NCBI GenBank assembly: GCA_032988165.1
Contig: JANTQF010000438.1
Location: 1 to 25,657 of the forward strand
DNA from: Emmonsiellopsis sp. PD_33
Taxonomy: Eukaryota; Ascomycota; Eurotiomycetes; Onygenales; Ajellomycetaceae
DNA length: 25,657 bases
Reading direction: 5' to 3'
Shown: one piece after another, positions 1 through 9,637 of the stretch
Position numbering within the stretch: position 1 is the first letter of the stretch
Layout: each line of letters opens with the position of its first letter
Notes under the pieces: generated by a model
Told to the model about the DNA's origin: nothing
The model's database searches: none
The model's input: only the letters and a program-made list of their open reading frames with translations
Position numbers and translations under genes: made by a program

Positions 1-120
1 GGGGTGTGGCGGGAGGGGGGGGGAGGCGGGGGGTGGTTGGGTGGGTGGGGGGGGGGTGTGGGGTGGGTGTGGGAGGGGGGGGGGGGGGGGGGTGGGGGGG
101 TGAGGGGGTTGGGTGGGGGG
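1..120. repeat. G-homopolymer low-complexity tract
   Basis: The plus strand is almost entirely G with scattered T and A, including G runs of ten or more. It lies at the edge of the window and inside the open frame of the minus-strand hydrolase. Such tracts can form G-quadruplexes and are prone to sequencing and assembly error, so the exact base count should not be trusted. Confidence 0.7.
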
Positions 121-563
121 TAGGGTGATGGAGTTATAGGGTATTCGGTGTTTTTGGCAGTAGTGTTTGATGCCTTTGCCGGTTGGGGTGCGGCGGAGGT
201 TGGCGGTTATTTGGGCGGCGGGGAATGTGGCTCTTTGGGATTGGAGGTAGGCGAGAGCGAGGGTTTGGCGCCAGTGGAGGGGGTTGGTCGGGGAGGTGAG
301 TTTGAGGGTTAGGGTGGTGAGGAGGCGGAGGACTGGGGTGGGGTGTTAGTTGGGGGTGGAAAATAGGGGTGGAAGATAGGGGTGGAAGATAGGGGTGGAA
401 GATAGGGGGTGTGGAGGGGTAAGTAGTAGGTAGGCGCGGGATTGTTGGATGCATGGTTATGATATTTACCGAAGAGAGGGATAAGGCTGTAGAAGTATGC
501 TTTATCTAATAACCCGGCAGCAGGGGTTGGTTTATGCCCTGGGGGCTCTATTGTTGCCGTCAT
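1..563 (-). CDS. Probable alpha/beta hydrolase, 5' part only (runs off the window start)
   Basis: The start codon is at 563-561. Exon 1 (563-470) ends in phase 1 at a GTAAAT donor. A 137-nt intron ends with an ACTAAC branch site and a CAG acceptor, and exon 2 begins at 332. Joined, they give about 100 residues of ordinary protein: a hydrophobic helix-like segment (YFYSLIPLFVLRLLTTL), then HWRQTLALAYLQSQR and KHYCQKHRIPYNSITLP. This pattern (hydrophobic N-terminus, then a YxxYCKKH..P..V.LP-like segment before the HGGG oxyanion motif) recalls fungal alpha/beta-hydrolase fold-3 esterases/lipases. That family call is from memory of the family, and the catalytic motifs would lie outside the window. 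Beyond residue ~104 the frame stays open to position 1 but becomes Pro/His/Thr low complexity. This could be real, an unrecognised intron, or poor sequence. The exon structure is fairly secure; the function is tentative. Confidence 0.45.
352..403. repeat. 13-bp minisatellite, four copies, inside the hydrolase intron
   Basis: The unit AGGGGTGGAAGAT occurs three times exactly (365-377, 378-390, 391-403), preceded by one imperfect copy at 352-364. All four copies lie within the intron (333-469) of the minus-strand hydrolase gene, where they read as a pyrimidine-rich CCACCCCTATCTT ladder upstream of the branch site. Confidence 0.85.
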
Positions 564-3309
564 GTTGGCCAGGTTGGAGTATCGTGGTCAAACTATCCCT
601 GAAGAGTCGAGAGGGGCCCGTCTTGCCAGGAACCAGCACAGCCTAACTCTTTCTTAGGAGACAGTGGTTTGGATAGGGCGTTAGATTCATAGATAGAGAC
701 AACTTGAAGTTATTTAATACATAGGACAGCTTCAATTGGATAATATAATAAACAGCAAACACAAAAAACTGGCGATCGTGACACCTGTTGGATATGCCGA
801 GGTTAACGAATTTGTCAGCCAAGCCCTAATTCATTTTCCCCAGCATCACCTCATCCGCGATCGCGTAAATTTCAACAACATCAGCGCGTGAATCTATACT
901 TATCAGAAGACTCACGATAGAGAGGAAAATGGGATACCTCTATATTTCTTTCGGATCCAAATCTCAAACCAGAATTTGCTTTACTCTCCCATAACTACTC
1001 GTACATATCAGCAGCGGTCGTTTTGCCCGCAAATTTCATCTGTTCTGCTCTGCCTCATCCATCGTATAGTGACATGCAACAGTTAGTAGTTCATGCAGAA
1101 CCCGCCCCACGGGATCCGTTGATGGCGAGAACAGTGCATTTGAAGGCCGGGGTTTCTAGACATGCATTGTGGCCTATTCTGGTACAGTATGCAGAATGCA
1201 GAGTGCAGGTCCCTGCTTTTCGCTCTTCGTGTGGCGATGAATGTCAATGGGAGCTGAGGGATATGCATAAATACTGGGTGTCAGATGGGTTAAATAACTA
1301 GTGGTGAAACCCTTGATGCAGGCGGCGATTTATCTACTTATCGACTGTTTTCAACACCCAGTGGGTGAAAATAAAACACGACGATGGGGGAGATGGGGAT
1401 GGTGAAGGTCCAAAATGCTGGGAAATATCTTGAAATGGTTGAGCGAATAGCAGGACTCGGATCACTAGTTATTGAAGAACTCTGTGGCGTCCCGTCACTC
1501 CCGCGTTCCTTGAACCATTCTGGAACGTATCGATTCTGAAGAACTCTGGATGAGGATAGGTGGGTCTATTGGTGAAGAATCGATAGAGAAGAAAGGGACG
1601 GCGATGTATCTGCGAAAAAGCTGCTAAATTGAATATCGAGGTTTCCACATTTATTAGCACTGCCGTGTCCTTGATGCATTCCAAATTGTAGTTATTCACG
1701 AAGTATCTCGGTGTTGCCGCGTGGGGCCAACGAAATTGGACACCAAGAGATCGGTCAAGCATAAAATTCATTATTTAGCTGGATGAAGCAGTGCATATTG
1801 ACCACCAGATGATGCTAAACCCAATCCAGGTCTGTTCCGCGTCCGAGAGGCGGTATCAGGGTGGCGTAACAATGGAGGGATCCCCGAAGACTGCTAGAGT
1901 CGCCACCCGGGCTGAGACTACCCACAGGCCGCGGGATGATGTCTCCTGCTGCAGCCGCCCGATCGAGCTATTGGGGAGCTATGACTTCCGTCGGCTAGTG
2001 GGGAACCAAATAAAAAAGAAACGAAACGAAAATTCAGTCTTGGTTTTTTTGCCATGGGGTTGAGTCTTGAGACCAACGGATCTGGGGCTGAGCCAACGTG
2101 GCATTACGCAAACGAAAAAGATGGATATTTAGTTAGTAGTCTGGCGGTGACAGGTGTTGCCAATTGGCAGCCAGGGAAGATAATTTGCTCTTGTGTTTTA
2201 TGCCTGGAGATAGCGCTGATGCCCGATTCTCGTCGTGTCTCGACTCTCCCCCGACCTAGGGCTATCGAGGCCATGTCTGCACAGTGCAGTCCCAGAAGCA
2301 GAAGACATGACGAACCATCCGAGGACTGGTGGAGTCCAGCCTGTCTCTCAAAATTTCGCAACTCGGCGGCATCCAGTGCTTGATTGGACCTGGAGCGCTG
2401 TTCGAGTGTAAACTAGAGCCGCAAGTGCCAGCCAGGGGGCGGATCCTTGTAGGGAGATGGGGAGTTGGGTTTTCTGGGAAATTGTTTCGATTGACGAGCA
2501 ACATGGACGCAGAAGACGCGGCTGAAGAAGAGGATGTCTGGTGGAGGAGATGGTGGATATATCTGGAGGTGAATAGTTATGCAGCAAATGTCTGTATAGA
2601 ATGAAGCTGTATAGATGGAATATGAACGGACAAGGCCATCCATTCCCCACCCACAACATAATTTCTGGGGCTTTCTTTTCTTTTTCGGATCTCCTCTCTC
2701 GTCTGACAGCAGAGCTCCCGAATCCCGATCCAATAAATAATCGTAAACATCCCCAGTCTGCAGCGAGTTGGGTTCAGCCGTCCTAGCGTTCGTATCTGGC
2801 TTATTACTCATCCGCCGGCTGCAAATATCAATTTCGCCGACCTCGTCTCTTCTGCGCTGTTCCTGTCCGCGTTCTGCTCCCGCTGCCATCCACCGCGCTT
2901 CGAAGACGGGGCGTCTCTGCTTCCTCTCCCCTTTCGCTTCGCTGTCTTTGCTGGTCCCGCCCGCTGTCGTCGACCGGAGACGTTGACCCTCCAGCGGCGT
3001 TCGCATCCAACGGCGAACTTGACCTGGCTACCCCTCCTTCGCTGCCAGACCAGGCGCCCAGTTAGTCGCCCACCGCCACTCGACCAGCAAGACGACTCTC
3101 GTTGCGTGGTAAGGCCCCTGAGAGCGGTCTGCTCGTCCCAGACCGCATTTTCCGCTTGTCCAGGAAAGTCGTAGCTGACCGGGTGTGGAAGCGCAGGTTC
3201 TACCCACCATTGATCAGGTTTCGACCTCGACTGTATTCGTTGGCTTTTTTTTTGCCAGCAAGACGCTTTCTCTTCCTGCTTCCTTCGTTCCTCCGATCAC
3301 GGTTTAACG
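564..3309. other. Intergenic region between the hydrolase gene and the metacaspase
   Basis: About 2.7 kb without a gene I can support. The hydrolase (minus) and metacaspase (plus) genes diverge here, so both promoters lie inside. From about 2650 the plus strand becomes CT-rich, as expected of a fungal leader. A run of T followed by GCCAGCAAG at about 3247-3262 looks like a possible 5'-UTR splice acceptor. Open frames in the region are short, with no recognisable domain. One 100-codon minus-strand frame at 1469-1771 is noted under findings. Confidence 0.6.
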
Positions 3310-4949
3310 ATGTCGTACTATCCCCCGAACCAAGGCTATGGCTATCCGCCGCCACAGCAGTCCTATCCTCCTCCAACCCAGGGCCAGGGCTACGGAGCAC
3401 CACCGCCACCCCAACAATACCCGTGAGTAGCTCCGTCTCCCCAGCACGAGATATTTCTCTTGCTCACCATCCCAAGACCGCAAGGTTACGGATATCCATC
3501 GCAGGGTCCCCCACCTCAGCAGCAAAATCCATACGGATACTCCCATCATCCTCCGTCCCCTCAACCGCCTTACAACAGTGGAGGTGGATACCATGTTAGT
3601 ATATACCCTACAATGCCCCGTGGTGACTCTTATTGACAGAATTCTGTTCAAGCCACCTGCTCAACAACCAGCTATGGGCTACGGCGCCCCTCCTCCCCAG
3701 AACCTCGCTCCCGCGCATCCGAATGCTGCCCCAATGTATAACGGACGAACTGGTGGTGAGTATCTAGCACTGGCTTCAACCTGTTTCTACATTCTAACGG
3801 TAAACAGGCCACTCTCCTGCCCCGTCCTACTCAAATTCCTACGGACACGGAGGTCACGGAGGACATGGCCCCGCGCGTCCCCCATCGAACCCCGTCCAGT
3901 TCGGCCATGGCGCCCCTCAGGGATATAGTTTCCAGTACTCTAACTGCACAGGAAAGCGGAAGGCACTGCTGATTGGCATCAACTATTTCGGGCAGCGAGG
4001 ACAGCTGCGAGGGTGTATTAATGATGTCAAAAATATGTCCACCTATCTGAACCAGAACTTTGGATACGCAAGAGAGGACATGGTGATCTTGACTGATGAC
4101 CAACAAAACCCCATGAGCCAGCCCTCCAAGGCAAACATCCTCCGCGCGATGCACTGGCTGGTCAAGGATGCGAGACCGAATGATTCTCTCTTCTTCCATT
4201 ATTCAGGTAAGCACCGTATTTCTAGCATCTCATTTCTCTATTACTCACATACCCTAGGCCACGGTGGTCAAACGAAGGATCTTGACGGCGACGAAGATGA
4301 TGGAAATGACGAGGTTATCTATCCTGTGGATTTCAGACAGGCCGGCCACATTGTTGACGACGAAATGCACCGAATCATGGTGAAATCTCTGCTCCCTGGA
4401 GTCCGTCTGACCGCCATTTTCGACTCGTGCCACTCCGGCTCCGCTCTCGACCTTCCTTACATCTACTCCACTCAAGGTATCCTCAAGGAGCCCAACCTGG
4501 CCAAGGAGGCTGGCCAAGGTCTGCTCAGCGTTGTTTCTGCGTATGCCAGAGGAGACGTCTCTGGAATGCTCTCGACTGTTGGTGGACTCATCAAGAAGGC
4601 AACAAAGGGCGAGCAGGGTTACCAGAAGGCCCGCCAAACCAAGACCAGCCCCGCAGATGTTATTATGTGGTCTGGTAGCAAGGACACCCAGACAAGCCAA
4701 GATGCCACCATTCAAGGAGAGGCGACTGGCGCCATGTCTTGGGCTTTCATTACTGCATTGAAGAAGAACCCACAGCAAAGCTATGTTCAACTGTTGAGGA
4801 GCATCCGTGACGAGCTGTCAACGAAGTATACTCAGAAACCGCAATTGAGTTGCAGCCACCCGCTTAGTGAGTCTATCACCATGCCTTTATCGTAGAAATA
4901 TTTACTAACACACGACCGTTTAGACACTGATCTTCTATACGTCATGTAA
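3310..4949 (+). CDS. casA: Type I metacaspase (caspase-like cysteine peptidase)
   Basis: Exons 3310-3422, 3477-3594, 3653-3755, 3808-4206, 4258-4866 and 4924-4949 give 455 residues, normal for fungal metacaspases. Residues 1 to about 135 form a Pro/Gln/Gly/Tyr-rich prodomain with YGYPPP-like repeats. The peptidase domain follows, starting near NCTGKRKALLIGINYF. The catalytic histidine is in HYSGHGG and is rebuilt across the fourth intron; the nucleophilic cysteine is in FDSCHSGSAL. The C-terminus reads HPLNTDLLYVM. Family knowledge: metacaspases are Ca2+-dependent peptidases that cleave after Arg/Lys and act in stress responses, ageing and clearance of aggregates. Five introns are small (51-58 nt) with clear donors. 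The acceptors of introns 1 and 2 end in AAG and were chosen because they keep the proline-rich frame, so they are the least certain points. The symbol follows Aspergillus usage; I cannot exclude the paralogue (casB type). Confidence 0.93.
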
Positions 4950-5058
4950 GAGGGATGCTTCATCTGGAAACCCTAAGCTGATTGTCTAGGGATTCCTCAT
5001 GAGAATGCACGTAAGTCATGCGTCAATTGTTTTTGGAGACGTTCGCCCTTGCTTTTAG
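4946..5058 (+). other. Two candidate introns at or after the metacaspase stop codon
   Basis: Directly after the penultimate codon there is a GTAAGA donor (4946) with a CTGAT branch-like site and a TAG acceptor (4989). Splicing it would replace the stop and end the protein as ..YVMDSS (stop 5000-5002). A second, strong GTAAGT donor at 5011 pairs with a TTTTAG acceptor at 5058. Both would be 3'-UTR or terminal alternative introns. This is a prediction from splice signals only. Confidence 0.3.
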
Positions 5059-6577
5059 CCACTCCCAGTCCATATTGCCTTTCTGTACGTTCAGTATTCC
5101 CTTCTCAAAGTACATTTCCATTTGCATACTTACCATTGTATCTTCTTCCATCGGACATGTTTCCCGCATTTTTCGCTGATTTGGGTACTTTAATGACTCT
5201 CCTATTGCATGTTTGTTTGAGTGCTTCGTTTTGATTCCGAATTGTTTATTCCCTTTTTTGTTCAAAATTTTACTAGGTCTTGGGAGCATGGAAATTACTC
5301 TAATTATTATTGCTTTTTTGGTTATTTTGAAATCTTTTTTGCGACCATGCAGTTTATTTATTGCCCGTTTTTGCTCTTGTCGTTTGCTCTTTCTATACCT
5401 CCCCGCCTAGGCATAGGGTGTTTTCGTTTCCCCCTTGTGCAAAGACACAGACTTTTGGAGTTGATATCTGGGGTAATTGGAAATGGAAATGGGATTTGAT
5501 TTGGGAATACGGTCTTGGTCTTTTTTTTTTTTCCTCCTCTCCTCTCTCTTGCCGTTGGATTCATTATTTTGTCTATGTTTACCATTGTTCCTGGACATGC
5601 TACATTTCAAGTTCCTTTTCAGTTAATTAATTATTGGACTTAATTGGGAAGTGACTAGTATCCTGCAATGGCAAAAAACAAGTTGGATATGCCTTAAAAA
5701 TACAACAAAAACAAAAAGGTGGATTCTGATATGGTCTTGGTTTGGCCCCGACTGAATTTTGGATTTGATCCCGTTGGGTTGGTCTGCAGCGAGAAGCCAC
5801 ACAGAACTGGCACAGTGATATTCAGCACAGCCACCAGAGCTCAGCCACAGTAACTATGTCTTGCCACTGTGATATTCTGCCCAACGACTCTGAACGGAAA
5901 TACGTCACCATCCGATAAGTTACTCGTCACATTGAACATCGTCCTCTCGTCCCGAGATCTCCACGCCGTCGTGTTGCCGCCGGGGGGGGGTTGGGGGGGT
6001 GAAAACCACGTGACTGTATTTGTCCAAGGAACCAGCCCAAAACAAGCCGGAAACGACCTGTCCAGTCTGGAAAACATGACCGTACGGAGTAGGCACATTT
6101 CAAATGATTGACAACTTCAAACTCGGATTACCATCTGCGTGATGAAACATCAGGATCCGGGAATCTCATCAGAAACAGGCGGGGGATACACCTAGGTCAC
6201 ATGGTCCATGCCCTCGCTACTAGTAGGTAGTAACGAGTTAAATTTCGCAGCCAGCCCTGCGCCTCAGGAGTCAGCCGGGATAACTGCCAGTGGTTACGCC
6301 AGGACTAGAAGTTTCCGGGGAAGATAGTTATTAAAGGCAGTGGACCTCTTGTTTCGGAGCAGTTGGTCCTTTTACATACTACATCCTCTTCGATCTGTTT
6401 TGACGCTGACCTCATCCTGGGATCGGAGACTTCAATCCAGATGACGACATCGAAATGGGCGTCTCTTATATCCACGCGATTTAGAGGAATAGTATCAAGT
6501 ACTATCCACTGAGCAAGGCTAAAATTAGCCAACAAAAAAGAGGAAGCAAAATAACCGAACATCCATCGAGTCCCATC
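5003..6577. other. Intergenic region: metacaspase 3' UTR and LRR-gene promoter
   Basis: About 1.6 kb. The left part (to about 5650) is T-rich on the plus strand, as in a fungal 3' UTR. The right part is the promoter of the F-box/LRR gene and includes a CACGTG core at 6007-6012 in the context CCACGTGAC. No open frame here has a recognisable domain or intron structure. Confidence 0.55.
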
Positions 6578-9500
6578 ATGCATCGGGCCCAGGGAGAAAT
6601 GGAGGACTTCCCTCCATCCTATGAGCTGGCGACGGCTAGGGACGCCTGGGCAATCGTTGCGCATTACACGCAGTCTGCGGATTTATGCGCCGCCTCGCTC
6701 GTCTGCAGACGATGGCATGAGATCTTCGTGCCGTTCCTGTGGGGGGCGCCGGCGTCACATTTTGGGTCCGAGGCGGATAATGATACTGTATACGGTGGGC
6801 TTTTTCCTCTTTCTTCTTTTTTTTTGATATCCCCGGAGGAATATATAGTAGTACCTATGTAAATTATTGCTAACTGCATGCGACTTTTTAATTCCATCGG
6901 CCACCCAGTCGCCCTGACAAGATTCAGAAGAACGCTTAGAAAAGCCAGACTCGAGGTGCGGATGCTCACTCACACATTCCACCTGCCCCCCGCCCTATCG
7001 GAGATATATGGTGGCCCGCGCCCCTCATGGCTCCAGGAGGTGCTGGACTACCTACCAAATCTCCAATCATTGCTCGTATCCCAGCTGCCGTTCTTCGACC
7101 ACAATTCGCTCGTCGCGTTGCGGCCGAAACCGAACGAAGCTGATCCAGGGACGGCCGCGGCAGCGACTTCGACTACGACGGGCTATGGATTGCGCCTCCT
7201 CCTCGCGCAGCGGGAGCCAAATACTACATCCATTGGCATCAGGGAGGCATTATTGCGTTTCCCGCGGCTAGTTTATTTGGATCTATCGTTCACGACGCCC
7301 GCGAGGGACCGTGGCGTTTTATCCGCGATAGCCAGGCTGGAGCATCTGCAGGTACTAAAGCTGCGCGGGATAGGGCTGCGGGATGCCGATTTGGAGATTC
7401 TGGCCGAATCTATAAAGACGCGGGTTCGGTCGTTGGATGTGCGGAATAACATGCTGACGGATGCTTCGTTGCGGACGCTGATGCAGCATTGCTTCCTGCC
7501 GCCAGAGATCGATGTGCCGACGCCCATTCGCGATGTCAAGTTCCATTATGAGTGGTCGCGGACGGTTAGTCCGTTTTCGGGCATCCTGAGCGCGGACTCG
7601 TTGAAGAGCGAGGAGTTTGATGCCCATTTCATGAAACAGTTGATGATGCCGCTGACGGGGCGGTCGAGTCCGGAGGACCTGGCCCATGTCGGTATTACGC
7701 ATCTGTATGTCGCGGATAATAACCTGTCTGTTGAAGGGTTGGGGAGTCTGTTGAATTCGACGAGACTACATGTGCTTGATGGCGGGACGGTGAAGACGGC
7801 AGAGTCTATGTGGAAGCGCAGGGGGTTTGAGCCGATTGTTGATAATGAGAGTTGCTGGGTGGTTGGCGTGAGGTTTCCTGGAGCTGAGAAGCTTATTCCG
7901 GTACTGAGGCACGCCGCTGCGGAGAACCTGACGTCTCTGCGCGTACATCATGCGCTGGTTACGGAGGATGCGCCGCAGGATGCGATCATGTCGCCCGCGA
8001 GGCGGATGCCGAAATCACGGCCGGCTACTCGTAGTAGTGGCAGTGGAAGTGGGAGTGCGAGGCTGCAGCCGCCTCATAGTGCTAGGGAGCTAGATGGCTC
8101 GACTAGTCAGATCTATGAGCTGCCTGCTGAGACAGAGCCCATATATGAGCTGGCCGACACGTCTACATATCTCGTCGGCCAGGCCGCAGACGAAGCAAAT
8201 GCTAGAGCTTTGCGATCAATTACACTCAACGGCGCCTCCTATCCCATCGACCCAGCCGAACCCAGCCCGTCCTCGATCCCCCGCTTCCCAACCCCCGACT
8301 ACTCCCTGCCCGAAGCCATTCGTCGGCCCTCCATATCCTCTCCAACCCCGTCCACCGAGCTGCGAGCCACCCTCATCCAAGACCTCCTCAGCCAACGACC
8401 AACCAGCACCAACCCACCATACTTCCACCCCTCCCACACCCCCCACCTCCGCACCCTCATCCTCACAGACATCCCCGCCACGGCCCCCTCCTCTTCGCAA
8501 ATAATCACCCGCCTAATCCGCTTCATTACCGCCTGCTCGCGCGAATCCCTCCTCTCCACCCTCCAAGCACGCTCCAACTACTCCCTACCACCAGGCCGCT
8601 CGCGCGCCAACGCGGAAAGACAGCATGCAAAGTCCCTCTTCGGTCTCGAGCGGATCGTGCTAGAAATCACGCCCGTAGCGAAGCCGGACGGCAGGCCACG
8701 ACACGGACCGCAGGGCGCCGGGTGGTACCCGCATAAGTATCGGAATCAGGGATACTCGAAGAGTAGTACCGAAGACATGGATTCCGAGAATCTATGGGCA
8801 GCGGCGGAGAATGATTTTAGCTTCTTTAGCGAGGAGGCTGGCGGGGAGGAAGGGGAGGAGTGTGGGATTAGAGATGATGAGGATGGTATTATTACCAAGG
8901 GAACCTCGCGTTATCCGAATTCGGATACCGAGGAACCCCCTATTTCCCGCAGAACGACAGTAACGATCTCGGAACTCGACTCGCCTGACCGACCCGCGGC
9001 GTTTCAGCGATCACGTCCTACCCCTACCCCTCTCCCTCTCCGTCCCACACATGCACAAGCACAAGCATCCAACTCGCCCATCCCGCGCACGCGGTTATCT
9101 CCCGTATCCCCGATGCATAGAACACCCACATCATCATCACCATCTCCGCGTCGGCGTCCGCCTTCATCACAACCACAACCACAACCACAACGCAGACCCC
9201 CCCCCGCCTCTTCCACCTCCAACCCCAACCCCAACCCCAACCCAAACGAAACCGACGTCGTCGCCGCCCTCGCAGCCTTCCGCAAGGCAAAAAAAACCGA
9301 ATACGAAACCCTCCTCCGCTCCCAACAGATGCGGATACCGATACGCAGTTCAACAAGCACCACCCCCACCACGCTCACGCCGAATACCACAGGCGGAAGC
9401 GGAAACGGAAGCGAGGCCGGAAAGGCGCGGGCGGATGAGAGGTCGTTGAGCCCGTTGGTATCTGCGGGGCGGGATAGTAGTAGTAGTGGTGGTGGTGGCG

Positions 9501-9637
9501 GATGGGAAGCGCCCGTCTCCGTGGAAGGGTATTGGAAGGGGGAGGTGAAGATTATTCGCAATCCGGCGCCGAAGGGGCGGAGCGGGTTTGTGGATATGTA
9601 TGGGAATTATTTTGAGAGGGGGTATTTGTATCCGTAG
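6578..9637 (+). CDS. F-box-like / leucine-rich-repeat protein with disordered tail
   Basis: Exon 1 (6578-6794) and exon 2 (6909-9637) encode 981 residues. The 114-nt intron has a GTGGGC donor and a GCTAAC branch site, and its acceptor is the first AG after the branch, which restores DNDTVY|VALTRF. An alternative in-frame start lies at 6599 (MEDFPPSYEL). Residues ~20-60 resemble an F-box helix set (SADLCAASLVCRRWHEIF). Leucine-rich repeats follow at roughly 120-137, 190-265 and 330-370, for example LVYLDLSF and LQVLKLRGIGLRDADLEIL. From about residue 440 the protein is low complexity (Ser/Pro/Thr, QPQPQP, NPNPNPNP and acidic blocks). It ends in an ordered-looking segment, FVDMYGNYFERGYLYP. F-box/LRR proteins usually select substrates for SCF ubiquitin ligases; that role is inferred here and the F-box match is weak. 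I recall similar uncharacterised LRR proteins across Aspergillus. Confidence 0.85.
9173..9247 (+). repeat. In-frame microsatellites in the LRR protein tail
   Basis: A run of CAACCA units (about 9172-9191) encodes alternating Gln-Pro. A run of CCCCAA units (9221-9247) encodes alternating Asn-Pro. Both keep the reading frame, so they lengthen the disordered tail rather than break it. Confidence 0.8.

Noticed and set aside
2413..3006. 197-codon minus-strand open frame upstream of the metacaspase
   Set aside because: It lies over the metacaspase promoter/leader, is rich in Arg/Gly from GC-rich DNA, and has no recognisable domain or supporting splice structure.
9221..9247. CCCCAA repeats resembling telomeric DNA
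   Set aside because: They are in frame within the LRR protein tail (Asn-Pro repeats), are short, and fungal telomeres of this group are TTAGGG.
9004..9561. 185-codon minus-strand open frame opposite the LRR gene tail
   Set aside because: It is the antisense shadow of repeats in the disordered tail (Gly/Cys/Val-rich from complementary CCCCAA and CAACCA units).
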